DNA of 64,000 bases. Source: Anabaena sp. WA102. Lineage in GTDB: Bacteria > Cyanobacteriota > Cyanobacteriia > Cyanobacteriales > Nostocaceae. The notes under the pieces were generated by a model that did not search any database, was not told the DNA's origin, and worked only from the letters and a program-made list of their open reading frames with translations. Positions 47,621 through 55,784 of the stretch are shown here, one piece after another; position 1 is the first letter of the stretch, and each line of letters begins with the position of its first letter. The DNA is taken from NCBI RefSeq assembly GCF_001277295.1, contig NZ_CP011456.1:3050001-3114000 (forward strand), read 5' to 3'. The translations under genes were made by a program, and so were the position numbers.

Positions 47621-48682
47621 ATGACTAAGTTACGGGTGGGTTTACTGTTTGGTGGACGTTCTGGAGAACATGAGGTTTCAATAATTTCAGCCGGGGCGAT
47701 CGCCCATGCCCTCACTTTAGAAGAAAATGCTAAAGAATACGAAGTTTTACCTTTCTACATTCAAAAGAATGGCAGTTGGCAAGCAGGAGTTACTGCACAA
47801 CAGGTTTTAACATCTGGTGTTCCCCATGAAATCCCCTCCATAACCCCTAATTTATGGCAATTTCCTCCAGAAACTCAAGAAGTTGATCTTTGGTTTCCCG
47901 TGCTTCATGGTCCTAATGGCGAAGATGGTACAATTCAAGGTTTACTAACTTTGATGCAAGTTCCCTTTGTGGGTTCTGGAGTCTTGGGTTCAGCCATAGG
48001 AATGGATAAAATTGCCATGAAAATGGCTTTTGCCCAAGCGGGATTACCTCAAGTAAAATATATTGCTGTCAGCAGAGAGCAAGTTTGGTCAAATGCTTGT
48101 GTATTTCCCAAGCTGTGTGATGAAATTGAAGCCACATTGGGCTATCCCTGCTTTGTCAAACCTGCTAATCTAGGTTCGTCGGTGGGAATTGCCAAAGTGC
48201 GATCGCGTCAAGAATTAGAAACAGCTTTAGATAATGCCGCCACCCATGATAGGCGAATTATTGTCGAAGCTGGAGTTGTAGCCAGAGAAGTCGAATGTGC
48301 CGTTTTAGGTAACGAAAACCCCAAAGCCTCCGTTGTTGGTGAAATTACCTTTAATAGTGATTTTTACGATTACGAAACCAAATATACCCCTGGGAAAGCC
48401 GATTTATTCATTCCCGCAAATTTACCAGATACAGTAGCACAGCAAATTCAAGACATGGCTTTACAAGCCTTTGCGGCTGTTGATGCCGCTGGTTTATCCA
48501 GAGTAGACTTTTTCTATGTAGAAGCTACCGGAGAACTTTTTATTAACGAAATTAACACTTTCCCAGGGTTTACCTCCACAAGTATGTATCCCCAACTCTG
48601 GGCTAATACGGGTATACCCTTTGCCCAATTAGTACATCAGTTAATTCAACTAGCGATCGCCAGGCATTCTCCCATTAATTAA
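47621..48682 (+). CDS. ddl: D-alanine--D-alanine ligase
   Basis: A 353-residue ATP-grasp ligase that makes D-Ala-D-Ala for peptidoglycan. Visible motifs are LFGGRSGEHEVSIISA, LHGPNGEDGTIQGLL, GSAIGMDKIAMK, CFVKPANLGSSVGIAKV (ATP-binding lysine) and the metal-binding end FINEINTFPGFTSTSMYPQL. Length is normal. In other cyanobacteria ddl is near ftsQ and ftsZ; here only a two-helix hypothetical gene follows before the repeat-rich gap. Confidence 0.97.
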   Translation: MTKLRVGLLFGGRSGEHEVSIISAGAIAHALTLEENAKEYEVLPFYIQKNGSWQAGVTAQQVLTSGVPHEIPSITPNLWQFPPETQEVDLWFPVLHGPNGEDGTIQGLLTLMQVPFVGSGVLGSAIGMDKIAMKMAFAQAGLPQVKYIAVSREQVWSNACVFPKLCDEIEATLGYPCFVKPANLGSSVGIAKVRSRQELETALDNAATHDRRIIVEAGVVAREVECAVLGNENPKASVVGEITFNSDFYDYETKYTPGKADLFIPANLPDTVAQQIQDMALQAFAAVDAAGLSRVDFFYVEATGELFINEINTFPGFTSTSMYPQLWANTGIPFAQLVHQLIQLAIARHSPIN

Positions 48683-48753
48683 GGGGATTAGGGATAGGAG
48701 ATAGCGGATTAGTTAAAAGGGGAAAATATTTCTTTTTCCTATTGTCATAAATA

Positions 48754-48877
48754 TAGGACTCCTATTTGATTTTTGAACAGAACTCGGTACATACTGAAAT
48801 CCTTCTTCCCTGTTCCCTGTTCCCTGTTCCCTGTTCCCTAACTCAACGGAAAATTCAGGAATCAAACCGGATTCCTA
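48754..48877. repeat. MITE-like element C, copy 2
   Basis: Same ends as 3647-3801 (TAGGACTCCTATTTGATT to AATCAAACCGGATTCCTA). Its interior holds a TTCCCTG heptamer run (48809-48838) where copy 1 has CTTGCCTTTTGC units, and it lacks the SDR insert of copy 1. The element ends one base before the ATG at 48879. Confidence 0.75.
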
Positions 48878-48878
48878 T

Positions 48879-49394
48879 ATGATTTATGTGATTAATGTGA
48901 TGGATAATGAACAAGAGTTAAAAGAAAAGCGAAACACTGGAAGAATTCTAGTAAATCTACTGAAAAAATACCCTGGAATCTGGTTCTTGAGTTTGTTAAT
49001 AATTCCGATAGGATTTGTAATTATTGCCTATAATCAACTAATTTATATTGGCTATGTGCCACAGGTAAAACAGGCAGAAACTCCATATATCCCCGTACAA
49101 TCAACCATTTCTACATTTTCCGATACTAGTAATCCCCTACCTCTATGGTTGATCATTGCCGTCATCTTCTGCTGTTCCAGCGGTTCGTTGGTAATTTTCT
49201 ACCTATTACAAAATTCCAAAGAAAGCACAAGAACTAGTCAACGCCATCGCAATAGTCAAAAAATGCCCTCCCGAAAGCGTTATAAACCCACTAATAGTAA
49301 AAATTTGCTCATAATTTCGCCTCCAGAAAAAATCTATCCCCTTCATGCCAATACAGAATTTGTCAAAGACAGACAAGATTCACGATTTCTCTGA
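48879..49394 (+). CDS. Hypothetical protein with two membrane helices
   Basis: A 171-residue protein: short cytoplasmic N-terminus, helix 1 (FLSLLIIPIGFVIIAYNQLI), a ~35-residue loop, helix 2 (LPLWLIIAVIFCCSSGSLVI) and a basic Ser/Arg/Lys-rich tail. Position after ddl suggests an envelope-related gene, but the function is unknown. The ATG at 48879 begins one base after element C; an in-frame ATG at 48900 (MDNEQELKEK) is an equally likely native start. The hairpin AACTTGG-CAA-CCAAGTT at 49429 may end its transcript. Confidence 0.65.
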   Translation: MIYVINVMDNEQELKEKRNTGRILVNLLKKYPGIWFLSLLIIPIGFVIIAYNQLIYIGYVPQVKQAETPYIPVQSTISTFSDTSNPLPLWLIIAVIFCCSSGSLVIFYLLQNSKESTRTSQRHRNSQKMPSRKRYKPTNSKNLLIISPPEKIYPLHANTEFVKDRQDSRFL

Positions 49395-49631
49395 AAACCT
49401 AGCAATACAAGACTTTCAAGAAAATGCCAACTTGGCAACCAAGTTTTAATTACCTAAGTTACATTGATGCAAGATAAACAACCTCAATTCTGTGGTTATT
49501 AACGTTTACTAAATATTGATTATTTCAGACAATCCCTTAATTTATGCTCACATTTTTCAGCGTAAATAACAATGATTTATAAACACTTGATTGACCATTA
49601 ATTGAATCAAAAATAATCACAATAATCAGAT

Positions 49632-49659
49632 TTGACATTTGCTGCAAAGGGAATATTAA
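49632..49659 (+). promoter_or_regulatory. Predicted sigma-70 promoter of a candidate small RNA
   Basis: TTGACA (49632-49637) and TATTAA (49654-49659) are separated by 16 bases. This gives a start near 49666, about 85 bp before the strong terminator hairpin, with no ORF in between. Confidence 0.5.
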
Positions 49660-49665
49660 CCGCAT

Positions 49666-49797
49666 ATCAATACTGTCGTTGTTAAATCAACCCCCCTAAA
49701 TAACTGGCAGTATTTATATATGTTCCCAAACGCTACAGCAGTAAATGTAGAGTGGGAGATTTTAGGCTTTTGGTATGCCTTCTCCCACTCTCTTTTT
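49666..49797 (+). ncRNA. Candidate small RNA ending in a strong intrinsic terminator
   Basis: The stretch lies between a consensus-like promoter and a perfect 11-bp terminator stem (AGAGTGGGAGA at 49749-49759, TCTCCCACTCT at 49781-49791) followed by a T-rich run. Neither flanking gene needs this terminator: the upstream gene stops 350 bp earlier and the downstream gene is on the other strand. The ~130-nt product would contain a C-rich single-stranded patch (AACCCCCCTAA) that could pair with Shine-Dalgarno sequences. I do not recognise it as a named sRNA. Confidence 0.5.
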
Positions 49798-49799
49798 AT
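49749..49799 (+). terminator. Strong intrinsic terminator
   Basis: Perfect 11-bp arms with a 21-base loop and CTTTTTATTTAT directly after. It ends the candidate small RNA and, in principle, long read-through from the gene at 48879. Confidence 0.85.
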
Positions 49800-49893
49800 T
49801 TATAACAACCTTGTATCTTAGAGGGTTTTAGCGCAGGTACGAGGCAGGTACGGAAAATTGCCTGAATTTCTATCATTAGTCAATTTTCAAAAT

Positions 49894-50829
49894 TCAACAG
49901 AAATCGGTCTCTTTTAAAAACTCTAAAATTGCTGCATTCACCACATCAGCAGAACCAGTTGACGCATCATGATAACAGTTTTGCAAAATTTGTAAGCGAG
50001 AATTAGGCAAATGTTGATGTAATTTTTCTCCATGACTAACAGGAAACCAACTATCTTGATCACCCCATAAAACCAAAGTTGGACATTCAATATTTTTGAG
50101 ATTATTTTGAATATTTTTCAGCATACTTGGCTGATTTTTTCGCAAATTCTCAATTTCTTGAGCAGCAATTTGTAACTCTTCAGCCACTTTTACCAAAGTC
50201 CCCGGAATTTCAATGAATGGGTAAGTAATCCAATAAATATCTTCTTCTGTTAATAATGAAGGATTATATAATACCTTGCGTCTTTCTGCTCCCATCACTT
50301 CTCTGACTAAAGGTGCAAACCAATATGCAAGACGTAAATCATCAATTGCATGGATAATTTCTATTGGTGTTTGTGCCAGTAAACCCATAGACCAATGAGG
50401 TAAAGTTTCTGTAAAAATAGGAGCGTTAATTACTACTAACCGTCCGATTAAATCAGGACTTTTACCAGCTAATCCCAGAGAAATTAATGCCCCTATAGAT
50501 TCGGCGACAATTATCGGTGGTTCATCACATAAAGCTTGAATAATGCGTTTTAATTCAATAATTTGATGTCCTGTTTCTTCTCGACGAGATACGGGCTTTT
50601 CTGAAAAACCAAAACATTTAAAATCACAACAAATTACTCGAAAATATCGAGATAATGGTTCAATACTATGCCGCCAATTATAACTCCAACTGCCTAAACC
50701 ATGTAATAAAATCAGCGGTCTCCCGTTACCTTTTTCACCATAGGCTATTTGAATTGGATAACCTTGAGAATCATTAATAATCAGATTTTGCCGCCCTTGA
50801 GGAAAATTATCTTGCCACCAATCTTTCAT
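49894..50829 (-). CDS. Alpha/beta-hydrolase
   Basis: A 311-residue alpha/beta-hydrolase fold protein. It has the oxyanion region PLILLHGLGSWSYNWRHSI, the nucleophile elbow VAESIGALISLG (Ser in A-E-S-I-G), an acid residue in LWGDQDSWFP and the catalytic His in NCYHDAST. No signal peptide. Substrate unknown; homologues are often annotated as epoxide or ester hydrolases. It lies 19 bp downstream of the DUF4112 gene, so the two likely form an operon. Confidence 0.9.
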   Translation of the reverse strand: MKDWWQDNFPQGRQNLIINDSQGYPIQIAYGEKGNGRPLILLHGLGSWSYNWRHSIEPLSRYFRVICCDFKCFGFSEKPVSRREETGHQIIELKRIIQALCDEPPIIVAESIGALISLGLAGKSPDLIGRLVVINAPIFTETLPHWSMGLLAQTPIEIIHAIDDLRLAYWFAPLVREVMGAERRKVLYNPSLLTEEDIYWITYPFIEIPGTLVKVAEELQIAAQEIENLRKNQPSMLKNIQNNLKNIECPTLVLWGDQDSWFPVSHGEKLHQHLPNSRLQILQNCYHDASTGSADVVNAAILEFLKETDFC

Positions 50830-50848
50830 GATTTTATAGATAAGTCAT

Positions 50849-51352
50849 TTAACTACCAGTAAAAATTTGCCATAATATTCTTATTAATATCACGGGTATG
50901 GATATTAAAACAATAGCCAGTAGAAATAAGCCAATACTAAAAATGAGGATAAATGAATTATCTGCTTTTTGATTTTGATGCGGAGATTTTAAAGCTGCTT
51001 CCAATAAAATGATATTGTAATTATTCGCTCTCCAAGCAAAATCAAACAAATCTCCTAACATGGGAATAGCCCCAACTAAGGAATCTACAATTACATTCAT
51101 TACCATCCGTCCTAATGTGGCTACGGGTACGCCTAATTGTGCGGCTTCCATGATAATATAAAATGAAAATATTAATCCTAAAGCATCACCACCTATGGGT
51201 AGTAATCCAATAATTGGATCTAACCCGACTCCTATTTGTGTTCCGGGAATAGTAATTATATTATCTAATAGTCCACTAAATTGACGTAGACGCTTTAATC
51301 GAGGTGCATAACCATCAGGTGTAATTACAAATGGTTCAGAAGAATTAGGCAT
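50849..51352 (-). CDS. DUF4112 membrane protein
   Basis: A 167-residue protein matching DUF4112: RLRQFSGLLDNIITIPGTQI, then GLDPIIGLLPIGGDALGLIF and GAIPMLGDLFDFAWRANNYN. Two or three hydrophobic helices are present, the last near the C-terminus (FILIFSIGLFLLAIVLISI). Function unknown. It is probably first in a two-gene operon with the alpha/beta-hydrolase. Confidence 0.9.
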   Translation of the reverse strand: MPNSSEPFVITPDGYAPRLKRLRQFSGLLDNIITIPGTQIGVGLDPIIGLLPIGGDALGLIFSFYIIMEAAQLGVPVATLGRMVMNVIVDSLVGAIPMLGDLFDFAWRANNYNIILLEAALKSPHQNQKADNSFILIFSIGLFLLAIVLISIPVILIRILWQIFTGS

Positions 51353-52114
51353 TATTAATTATTTCCACTGACTGAGTGATCAACTTTCTTATTATCTCAT
51401 TTTCTTAACTCAAATTTTTTCATATTTAGGGCTGGCTGAATAAAGCTAGAACCATTTACCAATAAGGATTTTGCATATTTTGATCATAAAAAAGTGCAAG
51501 TTTTTAGCTAATGGTGTCTCAAAACAGTTGCATTTTTCCTGATCGGATAAGTAGGTGGACACAATAAAACCAAACTGTGTAAAGAAACGTAAAATCGCTG
51601 AAAACTTCTTCACTCTTGCCTCTTGCCTCTTGCCTTTTGCCTTGCCATAACGACAATTTTCAACGCCAACCTACTTATGGGAAATTGAGACTATCCAGGC
51701 TGAAACTGTTCCCTGTACCCAGTTAAGAGTTCCCCTACCCTCACAGATAACTTTTATGGCTTACGCCGCGCTACGCTATCAGCAAACCCTACATATATCC
51801 AGGTATACTTGTTTTTTACGAGCTTGACTAATTCCCAAGTTGTTTGCAAATTTATCTCTCAACATATTTAAGCTCTGACTAAGTAGGTGAACACAATAAA
51901 ACCAAACTGTGTAAAGAAATGTAAAATCGCCTAAACCCTCTTCACTCTTGCCTCTTGCCTCTTGCCTTTTGCCTTGCCATAACGACAATTTTCAACGCCA
52001 ACCTACTTAGATTGAGTTATTCGGTGACAATCAACATTGATAATTTTTTTCTAGTCTACTACTCTATTGGTTCTATCAAAAAGGTTAAACCTATCTCTAC
52101 TACAAAAAACTTCT
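51353..52114. repeat. Intergenic region with two direct copies of element A
   Basis: A 760-bp gap. Two 128-bp copies of element A lie at 51549-51676 and 51881-52008, both plus-oriented, running from AAGTAGGTG to CAACCTACTT. Each contains a CTCTTGCCTCTTGCC heptamer run and TTGCCATAACGACAATTTTC. Between them at 51757-51782 is an SDR-like repeat (TATGGCTTACGCCGCGC). No gene is visible; the promoter of the coiled-coil gene is presumably within or just after the second copy. Confidence 0.8.
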
Positions 52115-52576
52115 ATGACTCAAGATCTCACACAAAAATGGTTAACCGAAATTCAGTCTCTCACACAACAGATGACGAAATTTCAGCGGGAACGAGATGA
52201 AGCTTGGGAAAGTTCGCAAAAATGGCGACAACTTTATAATACCGAAGCAGAACAACGGCGTGTAGACGCAAAAATGCACCAAGAAGCTATGGTGTCTATA
52301 AAGGCTGAAGTCCAAAAATTTTCGGTTGTTAATGGGGAAACAGGAACTGATATGACTACAGCTATTCAGCAAGAAATTTCCCAGTTTAATTCTATAGAAG
52401 AGTTACAAACTCAATTGTTAGAAGTCATACAGGAACGTGATTGTCTATTACAAGCTTTGAAACTTGAGCAAGAAAATCACGCTCAAACTCGAAAAAGTCT
52501 TACTACAGCTTTAGGTGATGCTATTGATAGTTTAGCCCGTTTAAGAGCGGGCAGCAAAAATACAGGAGGTGATTGA
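52115..52576 (+). CDS. Small coiled-coil protein
   Basis: A 153-residue protein from the ATG at 52115 (a TTG at 52067 adds only 16 unlikely residues). Almost entirely helical and charged with heptad-like spacing: QSLTQQMTKFQRERDEAWES and IEELQTQLLEVIQERDCLLQ. No signal or membrane segment. I recognise no named family, though similar coiled-coil proteins are frequent in cyanobacteria. Confidence 0.72.
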   Translation: MTQDLTQKWLTEIQSLTQQMTKFQRERDEAWESSQKWRQLYNTEAEQRRVDAKMHQEAMVSIKAEVQKFSVVNGETGTDMTTAIQQEISQFNSIEELQTQLLEVIQERDCLLQALKLEQENHAQTRKSLTTALGDAIDSLARLRAGSKNTGGD

Positions 52577-52578
52577 CA

Positions 52579-52616
52579 CTCCCTAACCCTCCCCTTTATA
52601 AGGGGAGGGTTAGGGA
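52579..52616. repeat. CTCCCTAACCCTCCCC hairpin repeat
   Basis: CTCCCTAACCCTCCCCTT and AAGGGGAGGGTTAGGGAG form a ~17-bp stem with a TA-rich loop three bases after the stop of the coiled-coil gene. The hairpin plus its 3' flank (AAAACATTTGATACAGCAAT) recurs inverted at 56577-56636, marking it as a dispersed element. It probably also terminates transcription. Confidence 0.75.
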
Positions 52617-52662
52617 GGGGTAAAACATTTGATACAGCAATCATTTCAATTATGTGATGCTT

Positions 52663-52695
52663 AGATCCCCGACTTCTTAAAGAAGTCGGGGATCT
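52663..52695. terminator. AGATCCCCGACTTCT perfect palindrome
   Basis: Two 15-bp arms (AGATCCCCGACTTCT, AGAAGTCGGGGATCT) around a TAA loop, located between the convergent coiled-coil and icd genes. Same arms as at 40748-40813. It is a likely bidirectional terminator and dispersed repeat. Confidence 0.7.
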
Positions 52696-52715
52696 TAATT
52701 TGAGAATAGTAGAAA

Positions 52716-54137
52716 TTAACCGAAATGTTTGATGATTGCGTCTGCAAATTCAGAACACTTTAATGGTTGTACAGGTGGTTCCATTAACCGCGCTAAGTCA
52801 TAAGTAACTTGACCATTGACGATCGCATCACCCAATCCTTTTTTAATTAAATCTGCGGCTTCTTGCCAACCCATATATTCCAGCATCATCACACCGGAAA
52901 GAATCACCGAACCGGGGTTAATTCTGTCTAAGCCCGCGTGCTTTGGTGCTGTCCCATGAGTAGCTTCAAAAATCGCGCAGGAGTCGCCAATATTTGCCCC
53001 TGGACCCATACCTAAACCGCCAACAATAGCAGCAGCAGCATCGGATAAATAATCACCGTTCAGGTTCATTGTCGCCAGAATAGAATACTCATCTGGTCGA
53101 GTTTGGATTTGTTGAAAGATACTATCAGCAATGCGATCATTGACCATGATTTTCTCTTTCCATTTACCGTTTCCGTGACTGTCCCAAATTGTATTGAGAA
53201 CGGTTTCAACTTCCTTGACAATTTGGGCTTTTTTCTCTGGAGTCAGGGAATCAAAACCAGGATCAATTTCATGGGCATTTTCTTCTAAGGAAATATTGGG
53301 GTTTTTTTCCTTATTACCCAAAATCCAAGATTCCCGTTCTGTCACGCACTCTTGACGAAATTCGCTGGTTGCTAATTCATAACCCCAATCCCGGAAAGCG
53401 CCTTCTGTGTATTTCATGATATTGCCTTTATGCACCAAGGTGACTTGTTGCTTATTTTTGGGCAATAACAAAGCGTGTTTAATGGCACGTCTCACCAAAC
53501 GCTGAGAACCGGTTTTGCTGATGGGTTTGATGCCGATACCAGCGTCCAGGGGAATTTGCTTTTTACCATGTTCTGGGGTAGCAGGTATCAATTCCTCATT
53601 CAAGAATTTTATCAGGCGATCGCCGATTTCACTACCTTGCTTCCACTCAATCCCCAAATAAATATCTTCCGTATTTTCCCGATAAACAATCACATCCAGT
53701 TTTTCAGGAGTTTTGTGGGGAGAAGGAGTTCCAGCGTAATAACGACAAGGACGCACGCAAGTATAAAGATCAAAGATTTGGCGTAATGCCACATTTAAAG
53801 ACCGAATCCCCCCACCGACAGGAGTAGTCAAAGGACCCTTAATAGCTATGCCATATTCTTTAATCGCCGTCAATGTATCCTGGGGCAAATACTGGTATGT
53901 ACCATAGAGATCACAGGCTTCATCACCAGCATAAACCCTAAACCAGCTAATTTTTCTTTTGCCCTTGTATGCCTTAGCGATCGCCGCATCCAGCACCTTT
54001 TCCGTCGCTGGCCAAATATCTATACCCGTACCATCACCGCGAATAAAAGGAATAATTGGATTTTCAGGAACAACCGGTTCACCATTTTTGAAGGTAATTT
54101 TCGCGCCGATAGTGGGAGGAGTAATCTTTTCGTACAT
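52716..54137 (-). CDS. icd: Isocitrate dehydrogenase (NADP-dependent)
   Basis: A 473-residue enzyme oxidising isocitrate to 2-oxoglutarate, the nitrogen-status signal of cyanobacteria. It follows the bacterial dimeric NADP-type: substrate Ser/Asn region GGGIRSLNVALRQIFDLYTC, YRENTEDIYLGIEW, LVHKGNIMKYTEGAFRDWGY, and the metal/cofactor part NLNGDYLSDAAAAIVGGLGM. A ~45-residue insertion around TERESWILGNKEKNPNISLE is typical of cyanobacterial Icd. Start ATG at 54137. Confidence 0.96.
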   Translation of the reverse strand: MYEKITPPTIGAKITFKNGEPVVPENPIIPFIRGDGTGIDIWPATEKVLDAAIAKAYKGKRKISWFRVYAGDEACDLYGTYQYLPQDTLTAIKEYGIAIKGPLTTPVGGGIRSLNVALRQIFDLYTCVRPCRYYAGTPSPHKTPEKLDVIVYRENTEDIYLGIEWKQGSEIGDRLIKFLNEELIPATPEHGKKQIPLDAGIGIKPISKTGSQRLVRRAIKHALLLPKNKQQVTLVHKGNIMKYTEGAFRDWGYELATSEFRQECVTERESWILGNKEKNPNISLEENAHEIDPGFDSLTPEKKAQIVKEVETVLNTIWDSHGNGKWKEKIMVNDRIADSIFQQIQTRPDEYSILATMNLNGDYLSDAAAAIVGGLGMGPGANIGDSCAIFEATHGTAPKHAGLDRINPGSVILSGVMMLEYMGWQEAADLIKKGLGDAIVNGQVTYDLARLMEPPVQPLKCSEFADAIIKHFG

Positions 54138-54173
54138 AATTCACACATTCCAAATAGAAGAAATTCACAAGTT

Positions 54174-54268
54174 CGTAGGGGCGCAGGGCCTGCGCCCTAA
54201 GATCCAGGTCTTGCGCCCTAAGATCCAGGTCTTGCGCCCTAAGATCCAGGTCTTGCGCCCTAAGATCA
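54174..54268. repeat. Family B repeat with 21-bp tandem extension
   Basis: The GC-rich palindrome GTAGGGGCGCAGGGCC is followed by about three and a half copies of a 21-bp unit (TTGCGCCCTAAGATCC plus AGGTC). The unit re-uses the right arm GCGCCC of the palindrome, so the array probably grew from it. It lies in the icd-gun4 gap of 330 bp; the rest holds nothing recognised. Confidence 0.85.
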
Positions 54269-54467
54269 TTACAGTAACCCCTGGATTCTATGACCCCTTA
54301 CCTGATAAAGTATTGTTAGTTAGGATTTGCACAGTCCACTGGGAGTAATTTTTTCAGACACACACTCAAAGACTTTGCAAATTCACTTCGCTATTCGTCC
54401 TTCATTTTGTAGAATAACCGATAGCAATAGATAGTTTATTCACGCTCACGCTAACACGAGTAACGGC

Positions 54468-55184
54468 ATGACAGACCCAATGATTGTATCAGGCACTACA
54501 AATGATCTCGACTCCCTCCGCCAAAAGTTAATCGCTGGGTCCGAAAAAGTCCAACAACAAATCATCCCGCAGTTAGCTGACTTGGGTAATGATGGGTTAG
54601 ATGTGTTGAAGGAATTTTTGCTGAAACGTCGTGATACCCCAGCAACTTGGATTGATGGTAAAGTCTACCAAGTCATCTATAATACTAATGCACCGACAGA
54701 TCAAGAATTTCTACAAACTAACTTTCCTGAAGGAATTGTACCCCTAAAATCGGACTGTGGGATCAGTTACAATTCTTTGCAAAAGTTACTTGCCAATCAA
54801 GATTTTCAAGCGGCTGATCTCTTGACAATTCAAAAAATGTGTGAAGCGGCAAGTCCCCAAGCAGTACAAAGAAAATGGCTATACTTTACCGAGGTAGAAG
54901 GTTTACCAATTCAAGACTTACGCACTATCAATCAACTCTGGGTAGTTCACTCAGAAGGTAAATTTGGCTTCTCTGTCCAGCGCGAAATTTGGTTAGGTTT
55001 AAGTAAAAATTGGGTCAACTTATGGCCAAAAATCAACTGGAAGAATGGTAATAACTGGACAAGATATCCCAACGGGTTCACATGGGATTTAAGCGCCCCT
55101 AGAGGTCATCTACCGCTCTCTAACCAACTGCGCGGGGTGCGAACCATGTCTTCTTTATTGTCCCATCCAGCTTGGATTAAGTAG
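54468..55184 (+). CDS. gun4: GUN4 tetrapyrrole-binding protein
   Basis: A 238-residue GUN4, which binds protoporphyrin IX and Mg-protoporphyrin and stimulates magnesium chelatase in chlorophyll synthesis. Residues ~1-80 form the cyanobacterial helical N-terminal domain. Residues ~95-230 form the GUN4 core (YNSLQKLLANQDFQAADLLT, GKFGFSVQREIWL, then RYPNGFTWDLSAPRGHLPL). Length matches Synechocystis and Thermosynechococcus GUN4. It stands alone. Confidence 0.95.
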   Translation: MTDPMIVSGTTNDLDSLRQKLIAGSEKVQQQIIPQLADLGNDGLDVLKEFLLKRRDTPATWIDGKVYQVIYNTNAPTDQEFLQTNFPEGIVPLKSDCGISYNSLQKLLANQDFQAADLLTIQKMCEAASPQAVQRKWLYFTEVEGLPIQDLRTINQLWVVHSEGKFGFSVQREIWLGLSKNWVNLWPKINWKNGNNWTRYPNGFTWDLSAPRGHLPLSNQLRGVRTMSSLLSHPAWIK

Positions 55185-55202
55185 ACCTTTTACTTTGACA
55201 CT

Positions 55203-55466
55203 CTCCGGTCTAAAGACGCGGAGATTCTCTAGAGAGTTTCAGTCTATATCCCTCAGTTATCCCAGTTTCAGGCATTGCCTTAAATATTTGGGTTCTTGCC
55301 CTGATTTCGTTTGCCCTGACGGGCGAAATCATATCTGACAAGCGTAACTTTCCGAGAGTCCCCCGGTAGCTTTTTACGTCTTTAGTGACAATTTAATTGT
55401 ATCACGAATATTGAAGGCAATTAATTCGCCTGTGTGCGTTTTCCCCTTCGGTCTGAAGACGCGAAG
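55203..55466. mobile_element. Probable IS200/IS605-type non-autonomous remnant with two end hairpins
   Basis: Two hairpins in the same orientation lie 243 bp apart. The first (55203-55223) is CTCCG-GTCT-AA-AGAC-G-CGGAG and the second (55446-55466) is CTTCG-GTCT-GA-AGAC-G-CGAAG. Both have the same stem lengths and a bulged G, and the differing bases are compensatory pairs. Such subterminal hairpins are what TnpA of IS200/IS605 recognises. A third hairpin (GATTTCG...CGAAATC, 55307-55334) is between them. No tnpA or tnpB frame is present. Confidence 0.5.
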
Positions 55467-55497
55467 CCTCCAACGCTACCGCGTTCCTCTTGTGGGT

Positions 55498-55619
55498 TTG
55501 CGAGGGAAGGGAAGCAATCACAACCCTTGGAATTGCTTCATTTCACTTCGTTCCATATGGCTAACGCCACGCTACGCTTACGCAATGACATTGTGTAATT
55601 AATTCTGTCTCACTACTTA
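55498..55619. repeat. MITE-like element E, copy 2 (inverted)
   Basis: Reverse complement of 47383-47504 over 122 bp, with a few substitutions around the SDR-like segment (TATGGCTAACGCCACGC). It ends CTCACTACTT. It directly follows the IS605-like remnant. Confidence 0.8.
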
Positions 55620-55634
55620 TTATTATTTTCGGAT

Positions 55635-55681
55635 TGCACCACAAGAAATTTGAGGATATTCTTTTATTTGGAAGTCTCTAA
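55635..55681. repeat. Partial copy of element F
   Basis: GCACCACAAGAAATTTGAGG through TTATTTGGAAGTCTCTAA is the reverse complement of the left 45 bp of the element at 3473-3600 with about seven differences. A further 100 bp to rnc holds a degraded AGATCCCCAACTT half-palindrome only. Confidence 0.6.
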
Positions 55682-55784
55682 TCGCAATATATATGAGTTT
55701 GTTAGATCCCCAACTTGTTTGAGAAATCTGGAATCTGAAATTAATCAACTGCAATTTAGAGAAACTTAATAAGAGGAACATAAA

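Noticed and set aside
54168..54348. Open frame reading repeated QVLRPKI units
   Set aside because: It is the translation of the 21-bp tandem repeat, which is a multiple of three and so stays open by chance.
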